Source: Dipetalonema caudispina (taxonomy: Eukaryota > Nematoda > Chromadorea > Rhabditida > Onchocercidae). Taken from it: a stretch of DNA of 64,000 nucleotides. The stretch is from NCBI GenBank assembly GCA_013365325.1, contig JABVXV010000070.1, positions 1-64,000 on the forward strand. Direction: 5' to 3'. Position 1 is the stretch's first letter. Each line of letters opens with the position of its first letter. Below, in pieces: positions 42,510-54,255 of the stretch. The position numbers and the translations under genes were made by a program. The notes beneath the pieces were generated by a model, which was not told where the DNA came from, did not search any database, and saw nothing but the letters and a program-made list of their open reading frames with translations.

Positions 42510-44854
42510 TACAAACCAGCCCGTTAATGAAATTACTCAAAAAAAAGCTTTGATATATGCGAACAAATTTTACATAATATCAATAAATGATAACGAATCA
42601 AAATATCCTACAACCAATAACATCTGCGTTAGTAATTTTTACATATTGTAATACATCACAAAGTTACAAAAAATTTAATTTAACCTTCCCCTTAAAAAAT
42701 ACACGTATTTCCACTCTCTCATCAGCATTATTTTTATCGCTCTTGAACACAAAAAAAGAGAAATTCATGTTCACAAAAGTTCACTTGAAATACATACACG
42801 TCCTAGTTTTTAATATAGATAGTGATCGTACAGATGATATCATAATTACCCGAACGAAACAACATAAATTTAACAAACTCTGAAATAAAAAGATGAAATT
42901 TCCGAAATATTCGACTTCTTAATAGCATCATATGGTGGGCAAATGAGGGAGAGAAAGTAAATTTTACAACTTCTTGAATGTCCTTTCCCGCATACAAATC
43001 AATTGTTAACGTTTGTCATTTGTGAATGCTTGTAGGAAACATACAAAAAGAAACCTTTCAATGCTCAGAAAAAAAACAGAGGGTAGGAAAGACAAGAGCT
43101 TTACAACGATAGGAATGAAAAGATGAGATTCATTCATGCAAGCTTATTATTAAAGGACTGGAAGGGAAATAAATTGCAAAATCATCACAAAGTAAAATAA
43201 AAGCAGACAAATAATCAAAAACAATCTTACAATTGAACGATGAAAATAATGAATAATGAATGTCGAGTTAAATCGATTACAATGCAAAATAAAGTAACTA
43301 ACTAGTGGTTTAGTGTACCACCTATTCTCATGATGAATTAAACCGTTGGATTATTTTCATTATTTTATAAAATCTTCGATATTTCTTGGTTACTTTATCC
43401 AGTTTTACAATTGTTTATTTTATACAAAATACTTGGATTGTGTGCATTGAACTTTTCCATGCCAAATTTCCAATTCAGTGATTGGTAATCGAAATACTAT
43501 TCGAGATAAAGAAGCCAAAAAAAATTTTTGTGCAATATTATTGTTTTTATTTAAAAAAACAAAAGTATAAATTCAGTTTTCATGTAAAGACGATATCAAG
43601 CATGCAATTCCTGCATAGGAGAAAAAAGCATGAAATAAAACCTTAGCTCAATCCAGTACGACATACATCATCCCTTAGCCTGAAATAAATCTATTTTATA
43701 TAAAATTACCAACATTACCTACTTTCTTTCCGAAAAGAACTATTAAGCACTGTCGTAGAATTCGTGTGACGTGTACACATTATTCACGTTAAAATGTTAA
43801 AAAAAAAGTAATGATCATGTTTCACTCCTGTATCGTATTGCTAGAATTAGGATTAACTTTTGAAATCAGCGGGAAAAAGAGTCCAAAAATATTGTTGATA
43901 ACTAGGAAGAAGTCGCAAAATACCCTTTCTACACTCATTTCCCTCTAATTAAAGATAATATCAGACCAGCCACTCCCCCAGCGTTACCTAAAATCTTCGC
44001 ATAAACGAATAGCGATTTCAAGCACAGTGCTAACAGCTTTTTACGACCTCTTGTCTTGCTTCAAAAAAAAAAAAGATAGATTTCATTAATTTAAATAACA
44101 ATAGAAATCATATGAGATAAACTATTCTCATCGTCGAAAACTCTGACGATATATCATCGCAAACAACGTTTCTTGTTATTTTATTGTTGGAGAAATATGA
44201 AGATCGGAAAACAAACATTATTTCCAGTAACAAAAAACTTGATCATAAAGATTCACGGTGACTTTATGCTATATCTATCAACTTTGAGCACATAAAAGGC
44301 GTCTGTTCTAAATGCAAATTCATCGTTTGTCCTTTCATCAAATTACGCAGATTCCTGCTTTAAAAAACTGCTTTATACTGAACAGACGCTGAACTTCTTG
44401 GCTTCTGAAAATGCCCCGTCAAAGACAACAATCATAAAGAACGACAATAAAACTTTTCAGTCTTAGTTTTAAGCATTCGACAGTTAGGAAAAGTTATTTC
44501 TGAAAGAAAAATCCTTTACCTGAGCGTTTACTCAAGCAAACCAAATTAATTTGTAATTCATACTGGCTATTCCCTTTTCCCACTTTTCTCACATATCTGA
44601 TATATATTTTAGAGCCATATAAAATTTATGAACCACCACTTGCTTCAAGCATAGATCAAAAAATTGATCAGAAGCATAAATGCAGATGGCTTGGAAACAG
44701 TTAAAGAATCCAAGAAAACACTAGAAATTTTAGTAAAATTAATTTTAGAACAACGTCATAAATTCTTCCTCTTCGACCCTTATCCATCAACTTCGGTTAA
44801 ACCTTCAAACGTAAATGAAGGTATTTTAGGGTTTCGCCATCATCTCATGTGCAA

Positions 44855-44855
<1 letters not shown>

Positions 44856-44937
<82 letters not shown>
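44856..44937. repeat. Poly-A homopolymer, 82 bases
   Basis: An uninterrupted run of 82 A residues on the + strand. It lies between two - strand genes and not at a recognised transcript end. A long A-run can mark the tail of a retroposed copy, but no parental gene body is visible on its 5' side, and its exact length is likely to be imprecise in any assembly. Confidence 0.95.
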
Positions 44938-44941
<4 letters not shown>

Positions 44942-45494
44942 GAAACAACAGAACTTGAGCGCAAAAATGGCCGTGCATACAAGAAATCTGAAAAAAAAAG
45001 AAAGAAAACATGAAGTGAGATATAAAGGCTACAAAATAATTTTATAACGGTTTACATCACGAAGCTCAACTATATAATCGCTTTTGGATGAAAACTACGG
45101 ATTATAATAAACCTGATTGTTTTAAATCTTACTTTTGAAACGTTCAGTAGTTAATTTTTTTTGATTTAAAAGTATCTAAAAGTATCTAGGGACATGGATT
45201 TATCTTCAACGCTTTTGTAATGGCAGCAATACTTAATCATTAAAGACCACATTAAGTTTCATGGACCAAAGCGACTAAAAGGCATATAAGCTGGGATGAA
45301 ATGCACACATATCCCATCAATAAAAACAACACTATAATATCTATACATGGTACCAGAAAAGAAAAGAACAAAATCAATAAAATGTTCGGCAATCAGTGGC
45401 GTAAGAAATACATTTTGTATTTCAATCAAGTGGCGTTAATTTATAAAATAAATTTTTTCCTACCACAAGTACTTAACCATATCTTATGGTACCG

Positions 45495-45532
45495 ACGATA
45501 TAACTGTACCTTAACGATATAACTGTACCTTA
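45495..45532. repeat. Perfect 19-base tandem duplication
   Basis: The unit ACGATATAACTGTACCTTA occurs twice back to back with no mismatch (45495-45513 and 45514-45532). A 10-base duplication (TAAAAGTATC, twice) lies at 45167-45186. Confidence 0.95.
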
Positions 45533-45742
45533 GACCCTGTATCATGACAAGCTTGTACGTCAGACATTGAGATTATAAACTGACTTCTTTTGAAGAAGGC
45601 AGTCAGATGATACAAATATCATAAAGCTTAATTTAAATGCCTATTAATGACTGCTTATAAGCACAGATTAAACGAAAAAATTCCTATTGCAACACGAGCG
45701 ACAAAGCTGTCCTGATTCGAAACAAAAGGTCGTCTTCCACCA

Positions 45743-47785
45743 CTAGTGATCTGCAAAGAATACTGTTATCAAAAAGGAAAATTTTCACAGATTAAAAACC
45801 AGCAGAAATCGCTATAACGCAATCAATTGCCGTAGAATGATTTAAATATCCATATGCGATGAGTTTCATTAAGCTTCAGAAATTTCCTATATTAAAGAAA
45901 TGACCGAAAACAATTAGTAGAGTTAAACCAAGAAAATCGAACTACTACTTATATTCCGATTGGTGAGAACAAAGGTACGAGTTACTGATTATTGACTTAC
46001 GGCGAGCCTTTTGTTGCAAAGCTTTAACGCGATCAGTGAGATCTGTATGTTCTCCATTTTTGATTTCGTTGTCAGGAAATTCCCGAGAAACGACACAGAG
46101 GAATTCACTTTGCATATCGCTTTGATACTGGAACTGTCCAATGGGAATAAGCTAAAAAAAAATTAAAAAGGTTATGAAAGTTTATTTATTCATTAAAGTA
46201 AAGAGGTTGACAAATAGTAATTTCCCCAACAAATACTACGACTTCCCGAGCAAATTCAATACATAAAATCTATTTCCTATATTCAAAACAAACCAAAATA
46301 AGAAATGCACCTGAACTAATTTCCAACCATCTGACATTGCTGACACAACATTTGTCAATTCCTCTTCATGACACTGGAGGACGCGGTAAACATGTTTTGT
46401 CTATAATTGTTAGAAGTTAACTAATTTCATTTGCAACCACAAGCTTCCTCATCAAAACTTTTTAAAGTCGAACTGCCAAAATAAATGACCTTAGTTAACC
46501 CGTACTAGTACCACTTCTTTAGTGACGGCTTTCCTACCATTCTGAAGTGCTCTATTCAGAAGTTTCACCACAGTATAAACTCTCCAGAAGTCTGAAAATT
46601 AAAAAGCTGTCAAACTTCATCAAACAATAGAACTACAAACATACCTGCTTCGCTTTTTTCAGTCCAAATTCTGCTAATCGTTCCGTACATAACTGAATTA
46701 GCCGCGGCAAATTGTAAAATTCTGCTTCCTCAAGAACTCCTGCAAAGTGAACAGTGTCTCGTCTCCCAGTAATCAAGACATAACTTGCGCGCAACCAGAT
46801 GCCGTCAAATTATTAGCATACCTACCTTCTATACTCACATTCTTGTTCACTACAAGTTTTCCATGGCGTAAATAATTCAACACAGGAGCAAAATATTCTG
46901 GATCACGATCAATCAATATAGCACCGGTCCCATCCTAAAATAAAGAAGCTTTAAATCATAGCGATGAAATCAACTTCTAATCTTCGAGCTTATTTTTTAC
47001 GTTGTATTTTTTACGAAAACAAGAACAAACGGCCATCTTTCTTGTTTATCAAAAAGAGAAAGGTAGTTTGTGAATTATTACCTTATTGATCAGACTATCA
47101 CGTTTCTAACTGCGGTGGCGGTAAATGAAGTTTAAAATCCTAACACCAAGTGAAAAGTACGAACTTTCTGACTGGGTAATTCATCGTTTTCTTTACACAG
47201 ACGAGCCAAAAATGAATTTGCTTCGCGACACAAAGTCTGTCGAGTAGTTTGAAAGATCTGCAACATTCTACTACTTCCAAATTAGCTGTGATTCGGACGC
47301 TCAAATTCCACCTCGCAGATCAAGAAAGTAAGCAAAGACTCTTCTCTACCACTGCTCCCCAATAATTTTCCGAATTCATTTAACAAAGACAAATATAAGA
47401 CTCAGTGAATACTAAACATGTATACTTTTCTTAACTAAAATGATATGGAAAACCAACCGTTCCACCAACGTTCAAACGTATCCACATTTTTGATAAAGAA
47501 ACATCTAGCCTATGTCCATCCGGTATTATTTGTTCGTGCTCAATATCCATTCTCGAACCAGAATGATGGACAGATATATCGGATATGTTTGTTCCACTAA
47601 CCTAAAATTTAATTCTCACTCTTGTAATTACAATACTGTTCTCGGAAAAATTTGACACCAAAACTTCCGAATGAAAGATGTACCACAGCATGCAACGAAG
47701 CTGTAGAAAAATGAGGAGATATTTCATCCATAAGATCATCTGATGATGATGCCACATCGTCCAACCCAATAGATGCAGAAGCCAT
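45743..47785 (-). CDS. KCTD2/5/17-type BTB (T1) domain protein, putative CUL3 adaptor
   Basis: Predicted 263 residues. Exons in transcript order: 47785-47684, 47601-47458, 47257-47165, 46934-46826, 46739-46645, 46400-46311, 46151-46001 and 45750-45743 (TAG), all in phase. Residues 1-73 are Ser/Asp-rich and poorly conserved. Residues about 74-180 are the T1/BTB domain: [29 protein letters not shown], then [48 protein letters not shown]. The C-terminal domain has [23 protein letters not shown] and [13 protein letters not shown], as in human KCTD5. That subfamily forms pentamers that recruit substrates to CUL3 ubiquitin ligases; G-beta-gamma is one reported KCTD5 target. The same role here is inferred. 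The ATG lies 20 bases after a TTTTTAG acceptor (47806), suggesting trans-splicing. Confidence 0.94.
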
Positions 47786-47805
47786 TTGAAGTGCAATCTT
47801 ACTGC

Positions 47806-48683
47806 CTAAAAAATGATAAAAATAAAAATAAAATTGACGGTTTTTTGGACATATATGAAAAAATTCAAATGCGATCGAAACTAGGGCAAATAATAAGAAA
47901 AAAAAGGATGTCCCGAAAAGAAGCGAATGGAAATGACCACAGAACACCACAATACATTTCGATATCCTTGCAAAACCCAAGAAGCACTTTTCCTTCATAA
48001 CCGTTCAAATAGTGACTTTTTTAGAAATTTAACTTCGAACTACGAACTTCCGTGAAAAGGTTTTCCAAAGTCGTCACTGCCTCTTTTACGGTTTTTTAAA
48101 AACTGGCCAAAATTTGCGAGAATTTTGAGCAATTTCAATGAGCACCACACATAACCTGCCTGAGGGCAGAGTAGCAATCCAAGAAACCGAACTGACTATC
48201 GACTTTTCCACGACTGTATCTGAAATATGTAAGAACTCGAAATATAAACGGATCTTTAAAACTATTCTTAACAGCTACTTGAGTTCGTATCGATAAGATG
48301 ACATTGGAAACTAAACAGGCAAAGATTTCAGATCTCAATACTCAAAGATATAAAAGCTTGAAAAACTTCGAAAAAATCTCAAGGGACAAAAAATCTAATC
48401 ATTATTGTACTGAATCACTCTCCAACAGCTCAAACTTCCTGTATAGCCTTGTGTGCAACGCTACTGAATTTGCAAAAAAAAGGATCAAAAATCTGAGATG
48501 CCAATTCGAAATTCACATCAACGCAAGTAAGAATAATTGCGAGAACAAAGTGAATGGATTACCTAGTCATCAAGCGCTTTGACAGCTAAATGTTGCTGAC
48601 AGTTCGGTCTTAAACTTATTGCACATCTCTTCTGCATATTTCTATACGAATAATGTTAAATTTCAAAATTATTTCGATGCTTT
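47806..48683. other. Intergenic region between the small membrane protein and KCTD genes
   Basis: About 0.9 kb. A + strand ATG frame of 94 codons (48298-48582) exists but has no recognisable domain, start context or splice support. I do not call it a gene. Confidence 0.45.
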
Positions 48684-49073
48684 TCATATGGAATTGCAGT
48701 TGGCCGTTATTCCGGTCTGAACCTATCGCTTCATTTTTTTTGTAAGCATTATCTAGACATTTTCCTCGGAACAGCATCAGAATAATTTCAAAATTAGAAA
48801 AAAAAAAATAAACTAAGATGGAAGCGTAAAAAACTGCACAATATACAACTCTGCCTAGCCCATTTTTTGCCTAAATCAAAAAAGACCGAAAGCTTGAACG
48901 CTTACAGTAATGACAGCTGTCAATAAGATGAAAAGAGTAACCCAAGGTATTACGCCAAACATAACCAATGAATTCACAAAACCACTCAGCCGTATTAAAC
49001 GTTGTCCTGATACGAGATTTGCGTAATGCAACCGCGAGCCTACACGCTGAGGGACCAATATGAAACTAATCAT
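48684..49073 (-). CDS. Small single-pass membrane protein of unknown function
   Basis: Predicted 66 residues from two exons, 49073-48906 (56 codons, donor GTAAGC) and 48716-48684 (acceptor GGTTCAG, stop TGA). The N-terminal half is basic and neutral (SFILVPQRVGSRLHYANL, then SGQRLIRLSGF). Residues about 35-56 form one hydrophobic helix (SLVMFGVIPWVTLFILLTAV). No charge or domain motif identifies the family. It could be a small mitochondrial or ER membrane subunit, but I cannot name it. It diverges from RBM22 across 366 bases, which supports a real promoter here. The second exon is short and less certain. Confidence 0.5.
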
Positions 49074-49439
49074 CCTTAATGAAGATAGTTTTCGTGATTG
49101 ACGGCTCGACGTTTTGAGTTACGTGAATTGAGGTCTTGCTGTTTATCAGTTGAGTTGATGAGTGTCGGATGTGAGATAATTCTTTTTAAGACGTATTGAT
49201 TAGTTGAACGATATCAGTGTTGAAGGTTTCATTTGATTCAAATTGGTTTAAATTAATTGCTTTAGCCATGTTGGGTTATTGTTGCCATCTGGTGGACACA
49301 GTTATGGATATACCAAAGCTTTTCACCTATCGATATTCTGATTTATTACTTGACTAGTTAATGTAACCGAATTTTTACTCATTTATTTTCCAGGAAGTAT
49401 TAAAAATAGGGCTCTTTAATTAGTAGAGCAAGATACCAT
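49074..49439. promoter_or_regulatory. Short bidirectional upstream region (small membrane protein / RBM22)
   Basis: Only 366 bases separate two head-to-head start codons, so the region probably carries both promoters. A TTTTCCAG acceptor ends at 49393, 46 bases before the RBM22 ATG, and is a likely trans-splice site. Confidence 0.5.
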
Positions 49440-51906
49440 ATGGCATTGTCAAAGTCATCGTATCAGTATAACCGGAAAACGTGGGAAGATTCGGTTAGCA
49501 TTTATACTTTATATTGCAAGTTTTGCCACTTTTTTGAGTCTGTTGTTATAGCTTAAGCACATATGAATTGACAAGGAATTGACAAGGAAAGTGCAAGGCT
49601 CAGATACCTTGTGTGGTCTTATAAGTTGCAAATATTTGGAGAAATAATACGTACGTTGTTTTTCTTTACATATTATATGTTTCAGGAATTTCCGATTCTT
49701 TGCCAGACATGTCTTGGGTCTAATCCATATATAAGAATGGTAAGAAAAATTCTCTTGATTTGTTGAATGATGATATGAATCGTGTTTCCACAATATTTGT
49801 TCTTAATTAGTTCAAGCCATAGATTTAGGCTAGGTTTTTCAGCTGAAGGATCGACACGGGGCGGAATGCAAAATTTGTCAACGTCCTTTTACTTGTTTCC
49901 GATGGATGCCTGGAAAGGGAATGCGGTATAAGAAGACGGAAGTATGCCAAACATGTGCTAAAATGAAGAACGTTTGTCAAACATGTCTTTTGGATCTCGA
50001 ATTTGGCAAGTGATATTTTCCATTATGATCTAAATTCGTCTCAGTAACTCAACAGCGGTTTCCGTGTTACTAAACGTGAATTTTAGGTTTACCTGTGCAG
50101 GTTCGTGACCATGCATTACAAATACAGGATGATTTGCCCAGGCAAGGTGCGAATCGCGACTATTACATTCAAAATCAGGAACGGGAGTTAGCTCTTACAG
50201 ATGGTACTACACCTGGTGGTGCTCTTGCTAAAATAACTGACTCTGGTTCGTTTTCTCTCGCTTTTTCGACTTTTTCGTCTAGGTGCTTTTTTTTCAAACC
50301 TAGGTACTCCTATGGAGAACAAACTTTACAAACTGAAGTTTGTAATTAAATCGATATTTTGCTAGTAAACGTTTCTTATAGCATCAAATGATCTTCTGAA
50401 GAAACTTGCCCGAAATCAGCCGTATTATCAACGGAATAAACCACACATTTGCTCATTCTTCGTTAAGGGGGAATGCAGACGTGGTGAAGAATGTCCATAC
50501 AGGTCTGTATCGTATTTTTCTTTGCTTTGTTTGGTTCATAAACTGTCTCGAAATTTTATTGAGCACTTGGAAATCTCGAAGTATTTCAGGCATGAAAAGC
50601 CTTCAGATCCTGACGATCCATTAAGTCATCAAAACATGCGGGATCGTTATTACGGAAACAACGATCCAGTTGCGGAGAAACTTCTGACTCGTGCTAAAGC
50701 ACTACCTGTATTACAAGCTCCAGAAGACACTACCATTACTACTTTGTATGTTGGTGATTTAGGTCCAGCCGGAGTGATAGGCGAAGTCGACTTGAGGTTC
50801 GTCGAATTTATTAAATTATGATAGTTTCGAATCTTATCAGTGATATTTGATGTATGGTAGTTTTAAGTTAAACTGAAGGAAACGGAGTTGTTTTCCTCAT
50901 TACTTACTTTTTAAAAACTTTGCAGGGATTATTTCTATCAGTTCGGTGAGATACGTAGCCTTAATTTGTTGCCTAATAAAGGATGTGCGTTCATATCATT
51001 CACAACGCGACTGGCTGCTGAAAAGGCTGCGGAACGTTCATTTAATAAACTGATCTTGCAAGGTAAACGTCGTTATTCGCATTATTATAATTTGACGCTT
51101 TTTCTGTTACGTAGTGCTCTTTTAGTTTTCAGTGTTAGTGGCAGCTCAATTCAATTAGTAACACTATCTCATATTGAAGGATGTTTTAGGAAGACGACTG
51201 AAAATAAGATGGGGCCGTCCTCAAGCACAGAATATTCAGGAGGAAAAGAAGAGAGCAGAACCAGTCGCAGGCCTCCCTAATCGTAAATATTTCTTTTGCA
51301 TTATTTTCTAAATCAAATTGAACCACTCAGTTTAGTCTGAAATTCGATGTGTAGTGTCTCTGTTTTTCCAACGTTTAGATTTTAGGTTTTTCCGTTTTCA
51401 TTTCTGATGTTATGCCAGCATTAATGAGAAGAAAATGGTAAACTTTTTACAAAGGAAATTCTTATATGTTCGAAGCCAACACTAGTCGGTTGTTGTTTTC
51501 AGCATGTCCATTACCAGATTTATTTGATGAAGAAACGAATACATCTAAGCGGGCACGTATTGATCATATACCGATGCCTCCTCTACCTCCAGCTGCAACG
51601 TACACACCTCCTACACAGCTTATTGTACCTCAGGTAAAACATTTTTCCTGCATTGGTAAAATCTTTTTTGTAATTTGATGTTGTTGATTTAATCGCAGCT
51701 CGCCATTTGTGACCACCAGTCTTATTCTTGAAAGATTTTTGGCAGTGATGTTCCACCCTTTAGTTAATTTGAATTTGAGTATGTTTTGTTAACTTCAGGT
51801 ACCTTACAAAGGGCTAGTGTCGTATATACCAGCGTCAGCGACGAAGGTTTATTATCCTAGTCAGGATCCGCAAAGACTAGGTGCGAAGGGTGATGTGATT
51901 GAATAA
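49440..51906 (+). CDS. rbm-22: Pre-mRNA-splicing factor RBM22 (Cwc2/Slt11 family)
   Basis: Spliceosomal RNA-binding protein that contacts the U6 snRNA catalytic core. Predicted 408 residues (human 420). Exons: 49440-49493, 49686-49739, 49843-50005, 50087-50245, 50382-50502, 50590-50796, 50926-51062, 51190-51282, 51503-51633 and 51799-51906 (TAA), all in phase. Residues about 18-95 form the N-terminal cysteine-rich zinc region ([55 protein letters not shown]). Residues about 165-183 are a CCCH finger ([19 protein letters not shown]). Residues about 232-305 are the RRM ([39 protein letters not shown]). The C-terminus is Pro-rich ([15 protein letters not shown]). The intron after 50005 begins GCAAGT, a GC-AG intron. 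It is first of three same-strand genes. Confidence 0.97.
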
Positions 51907-52471
51907 AAATATTTTTCGTTCTTTTCTTACCTTACAAGGTTTTAATGCGACTTCCAGCGTGAGATTTATTTTCGTGTTAATAAATTTTAAGTTCAAAATT
52001 ATCCGGTATGTTTTTTGATTCCTACACTGTAAGTATAGGAAAAAATCCGGAAAATTTGGATACTTTTTTGATAATACACACGATTATAAAATATCGTCTA
52101 AATAGCTATTACTATAATGAACTTTGATTTTTCTGAAATCTCCAGAGTGCCCATTGTGAAGTCTGGGAAAGTTTTCTTCGATTGTCGATGTTAATTGTAT
52201 TATGTCGATGATGTATAAAATAAAAGTATTGACGTACTGTATTTCTCTTTCGTATGTTTCTGTCTTCAAGTGCAGCTTCTTACTGCTAATATTGTTTGTA
52301 TATCTATGTTTTAAATTGATTAATTCTTTATCTACTTGAAATTCATGTGATTTATCATCTCAAGATATTGCTTGGGTAAGGATCGATTGACTTTGACAAT
52401 ACAAGGGATAGACAAAGTATCGAGATCGGGTTTTATTAATTTACTTTTTTTAAATATTTTCAAATTTAGGG
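51907..52471. other. Spacer between RBM22 and MRPS18C
   Basis: 565 bases, no coding signal. An AATAAA signal overlaps the RBM22 stop. An AAATTTAG acceptor ends two bases before the next ATG, as at a trans-spliced downstream gene of an operon. Confidence 0.5.
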
Positions 52472-52982
52472 ATGTTCTCGCTGAGAATATGTTTGAGACC
52501 ATTTATTCTGATGAATAGAGTATCATCGTCGTCTAGTGCTGCAACGGCGAGAGGTCATTATACGGTGGAAGACGATGATGGGGTGGTGCAGATGCAGAAG
52601 GATCCGTACTGTAAGCCAGCAAGACAATGTTTTTTATGTGCAAAGAAAATTGAGTTGGATTACAAGAATGCTCGCTTGTTGCAGCAGTTCGTTTCGACGT
52701 TCTCCGGAAGAGTTTATGACCAGTAAAAAATTTTTCTATATATTTTCGAAAGTTAAATGTGAAACAATGGTTCGTCTCTCTTTTCGTTCCATCATGCGAG
52801 GAAATTGTATTTTCAGACACATCACTGGACTTTGTGATGGTCAGCAGAGAAGGTTACTGGAAACAATTGCCTTAAGTCGTCGTGCTGGTTACATGCCGGT
52901 ATTCATCAAGGATCCAAAGTACCTGAGAGATCCTAAACTGTTTGATCCATTGAAACCCATCCGGCCGCATAGTTATGCCTGA
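52472..52982 (+). CDS. mrps-18C: Mitochondrial ribosomal protein bS18m (MRPS18C)
   Basis: Small-subunit mitochondrial ribosomal protein, 138 residues from exons 52472-52722 and 52817-52982 (TGA); human MRPS18C is 142. The conserved core is intact: QCFLCAKKIELDYKNARLLQ, QFVSTFSGRVYDQHITGLCD, then GYMPVFIKDPKYLRDPKLFD and a C-terminal KPIRPHSYA, matching the family's KPIRPH ending. Two Cys (CFLC) and the later GLCD Cys correspond to the zinc-site region of S18 proteins. The first 25 residues (MFSLRICLRPFILMNRVSSS) are basic and hydroxylated with no acids, as expected for mitochondrial import. Its ATG is two bases after a TTTAG acceptor. Confidence 0.96.
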
Positions 52983-54255
52983 ATATGATGTATCTGTCTT
53001 GAAATAAAAAAATTGATGCTCTGGTCATTGAATACATCATTGTGTTAGCATTATCTTGAGGTCGAGTTTTATTAATAAAACTCTGAATCTAACGTATTTC
53101 TTGTCTTTGTCAAATCATACGTATTTTTCTATTAACTTAAATGGTTTTAATATTGTCTGGAATTTCGGTATGAAGTCCGGAATACCGAACTGACTACGAC
53201 TGATTGAAGTATATCGTTGCTTTAATTGTAAACTGCATTATGGGGTAAGCAACGAACTCATCGTTTTATGCATATTTTTACTTAACACAAGTACATTGTA
53301 ATTGTTCACTTTCTTCGATGTATTGTTTTGTTTGTTAGTAGTAAGAAGTGATTTTGATTACTGTTTCTTTGTGTCAGTGTGAGTATTTCTTTATAAAAAT
53401 TTTATATCTTTCTAGAAAAAAGTAATTTAACTTGTAACATTTCTTAGCACTCATGTATGAGTAATTTTACTAACTGCCAAGATGAAATTCCGATAGGTTG
53501 CTATGGAAAAATCATTTCATGCAAAAGTAACGTATTTTGTTGGGAATAAAGGAGAGAAGATGAGATCTTCATCTTCCAAGAGATGTGAATGATTCTGATT
53601 TTGGAGGATATCAATCAGTTACGTATAAAATGGTATGGTCAGAAGTTTTATTAGCCATTTATTTGAGAATGTGAAGAAATAGCTAGGATTACTGCGTAAC
53701 GTTGGCGTTCATCAGGGTTCATCCAGCACCGATCCATCAATTACCAGTTCATTGTCGTTGTTAAGCACTGTTTTAGTCAGCAAGCTTATTCTGGAAATTG
53801 AAGTCGTAGGATTCAAGTCACAGAATTTTAGGTTGTATAATTTGGAGGTTATCGTTTAGACTTCACTTCTTTGAATGTGTGTACTTTTTTGGTTTCATAA
53901 ATTTATCGGTTTATATAAATCACGGGTTTTGTTAAGCAAGTTGTGTGTTTATCAGTTGAGGAATAGATGAGAACTGAAAGTGCTGAGCAAAGATTACCAT
54001 CATAAATAGCAGTTTTTGTATACATTTTGATTTGTAAGATTTCGATATTCAATTTCAGTCTTATCGGTAAAAATTCTGCAGGATGCCCTCGTATACCAGT
54101 AAATCATCCTACTACGACTTCATATGGGATGATAAAATCTCATTGGATTTCCAACCCGAGTCCCTTTATTATTAGTTGAGCAATTAATGACATTTCATGA
54201 ATTCCCTCATCTTGCTTTCTTTTCAATAATATTTTTGAAATATTTTATTTCAGAC
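52983..54255. other. Spacer between MRPS18C and the TARBP1-type gene
   Basis: About 1.3 kb of AT-rich sequence with no coding signal recognised. A TTTCAG acceptor ends two bases before the next start codon. Confidence 0.5.

Larger units (their letters stand above)
42510..45742. other. Intergenic region between the KCTD and PAF-AH genes
   Basis: About 3.2 kb, AT-rich, containing an 82-base poly-A run and two small tandem duplications. Longer reading frames here are built on homopolymers or lack plausible composition. No gene is supported. Confidence 0.5.

Noticed and set aside
44664..45047. 127-codon frame containing a long poly-Lys run
   Set aside because: Produced by the 82-base poly-A tract; no coding character outside the homopolymer.
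48298..48582. 94-codon + strand frame with an ATG, between two minus-strand genes
   Set aside because: Low-complexity Lys/Asn/Ser-rich composition, no domain, no splice or start support; it can arise by chance in AT-rich DNA.
47785..49073. Joining the small membrane protein exon to the KCTD gene as one transcript
   Set aside because: The phases do not fit: reading on from ACT puts the KCTD exon in the wrong frame, whereas the exon at 48716-48684 gives a clean end.
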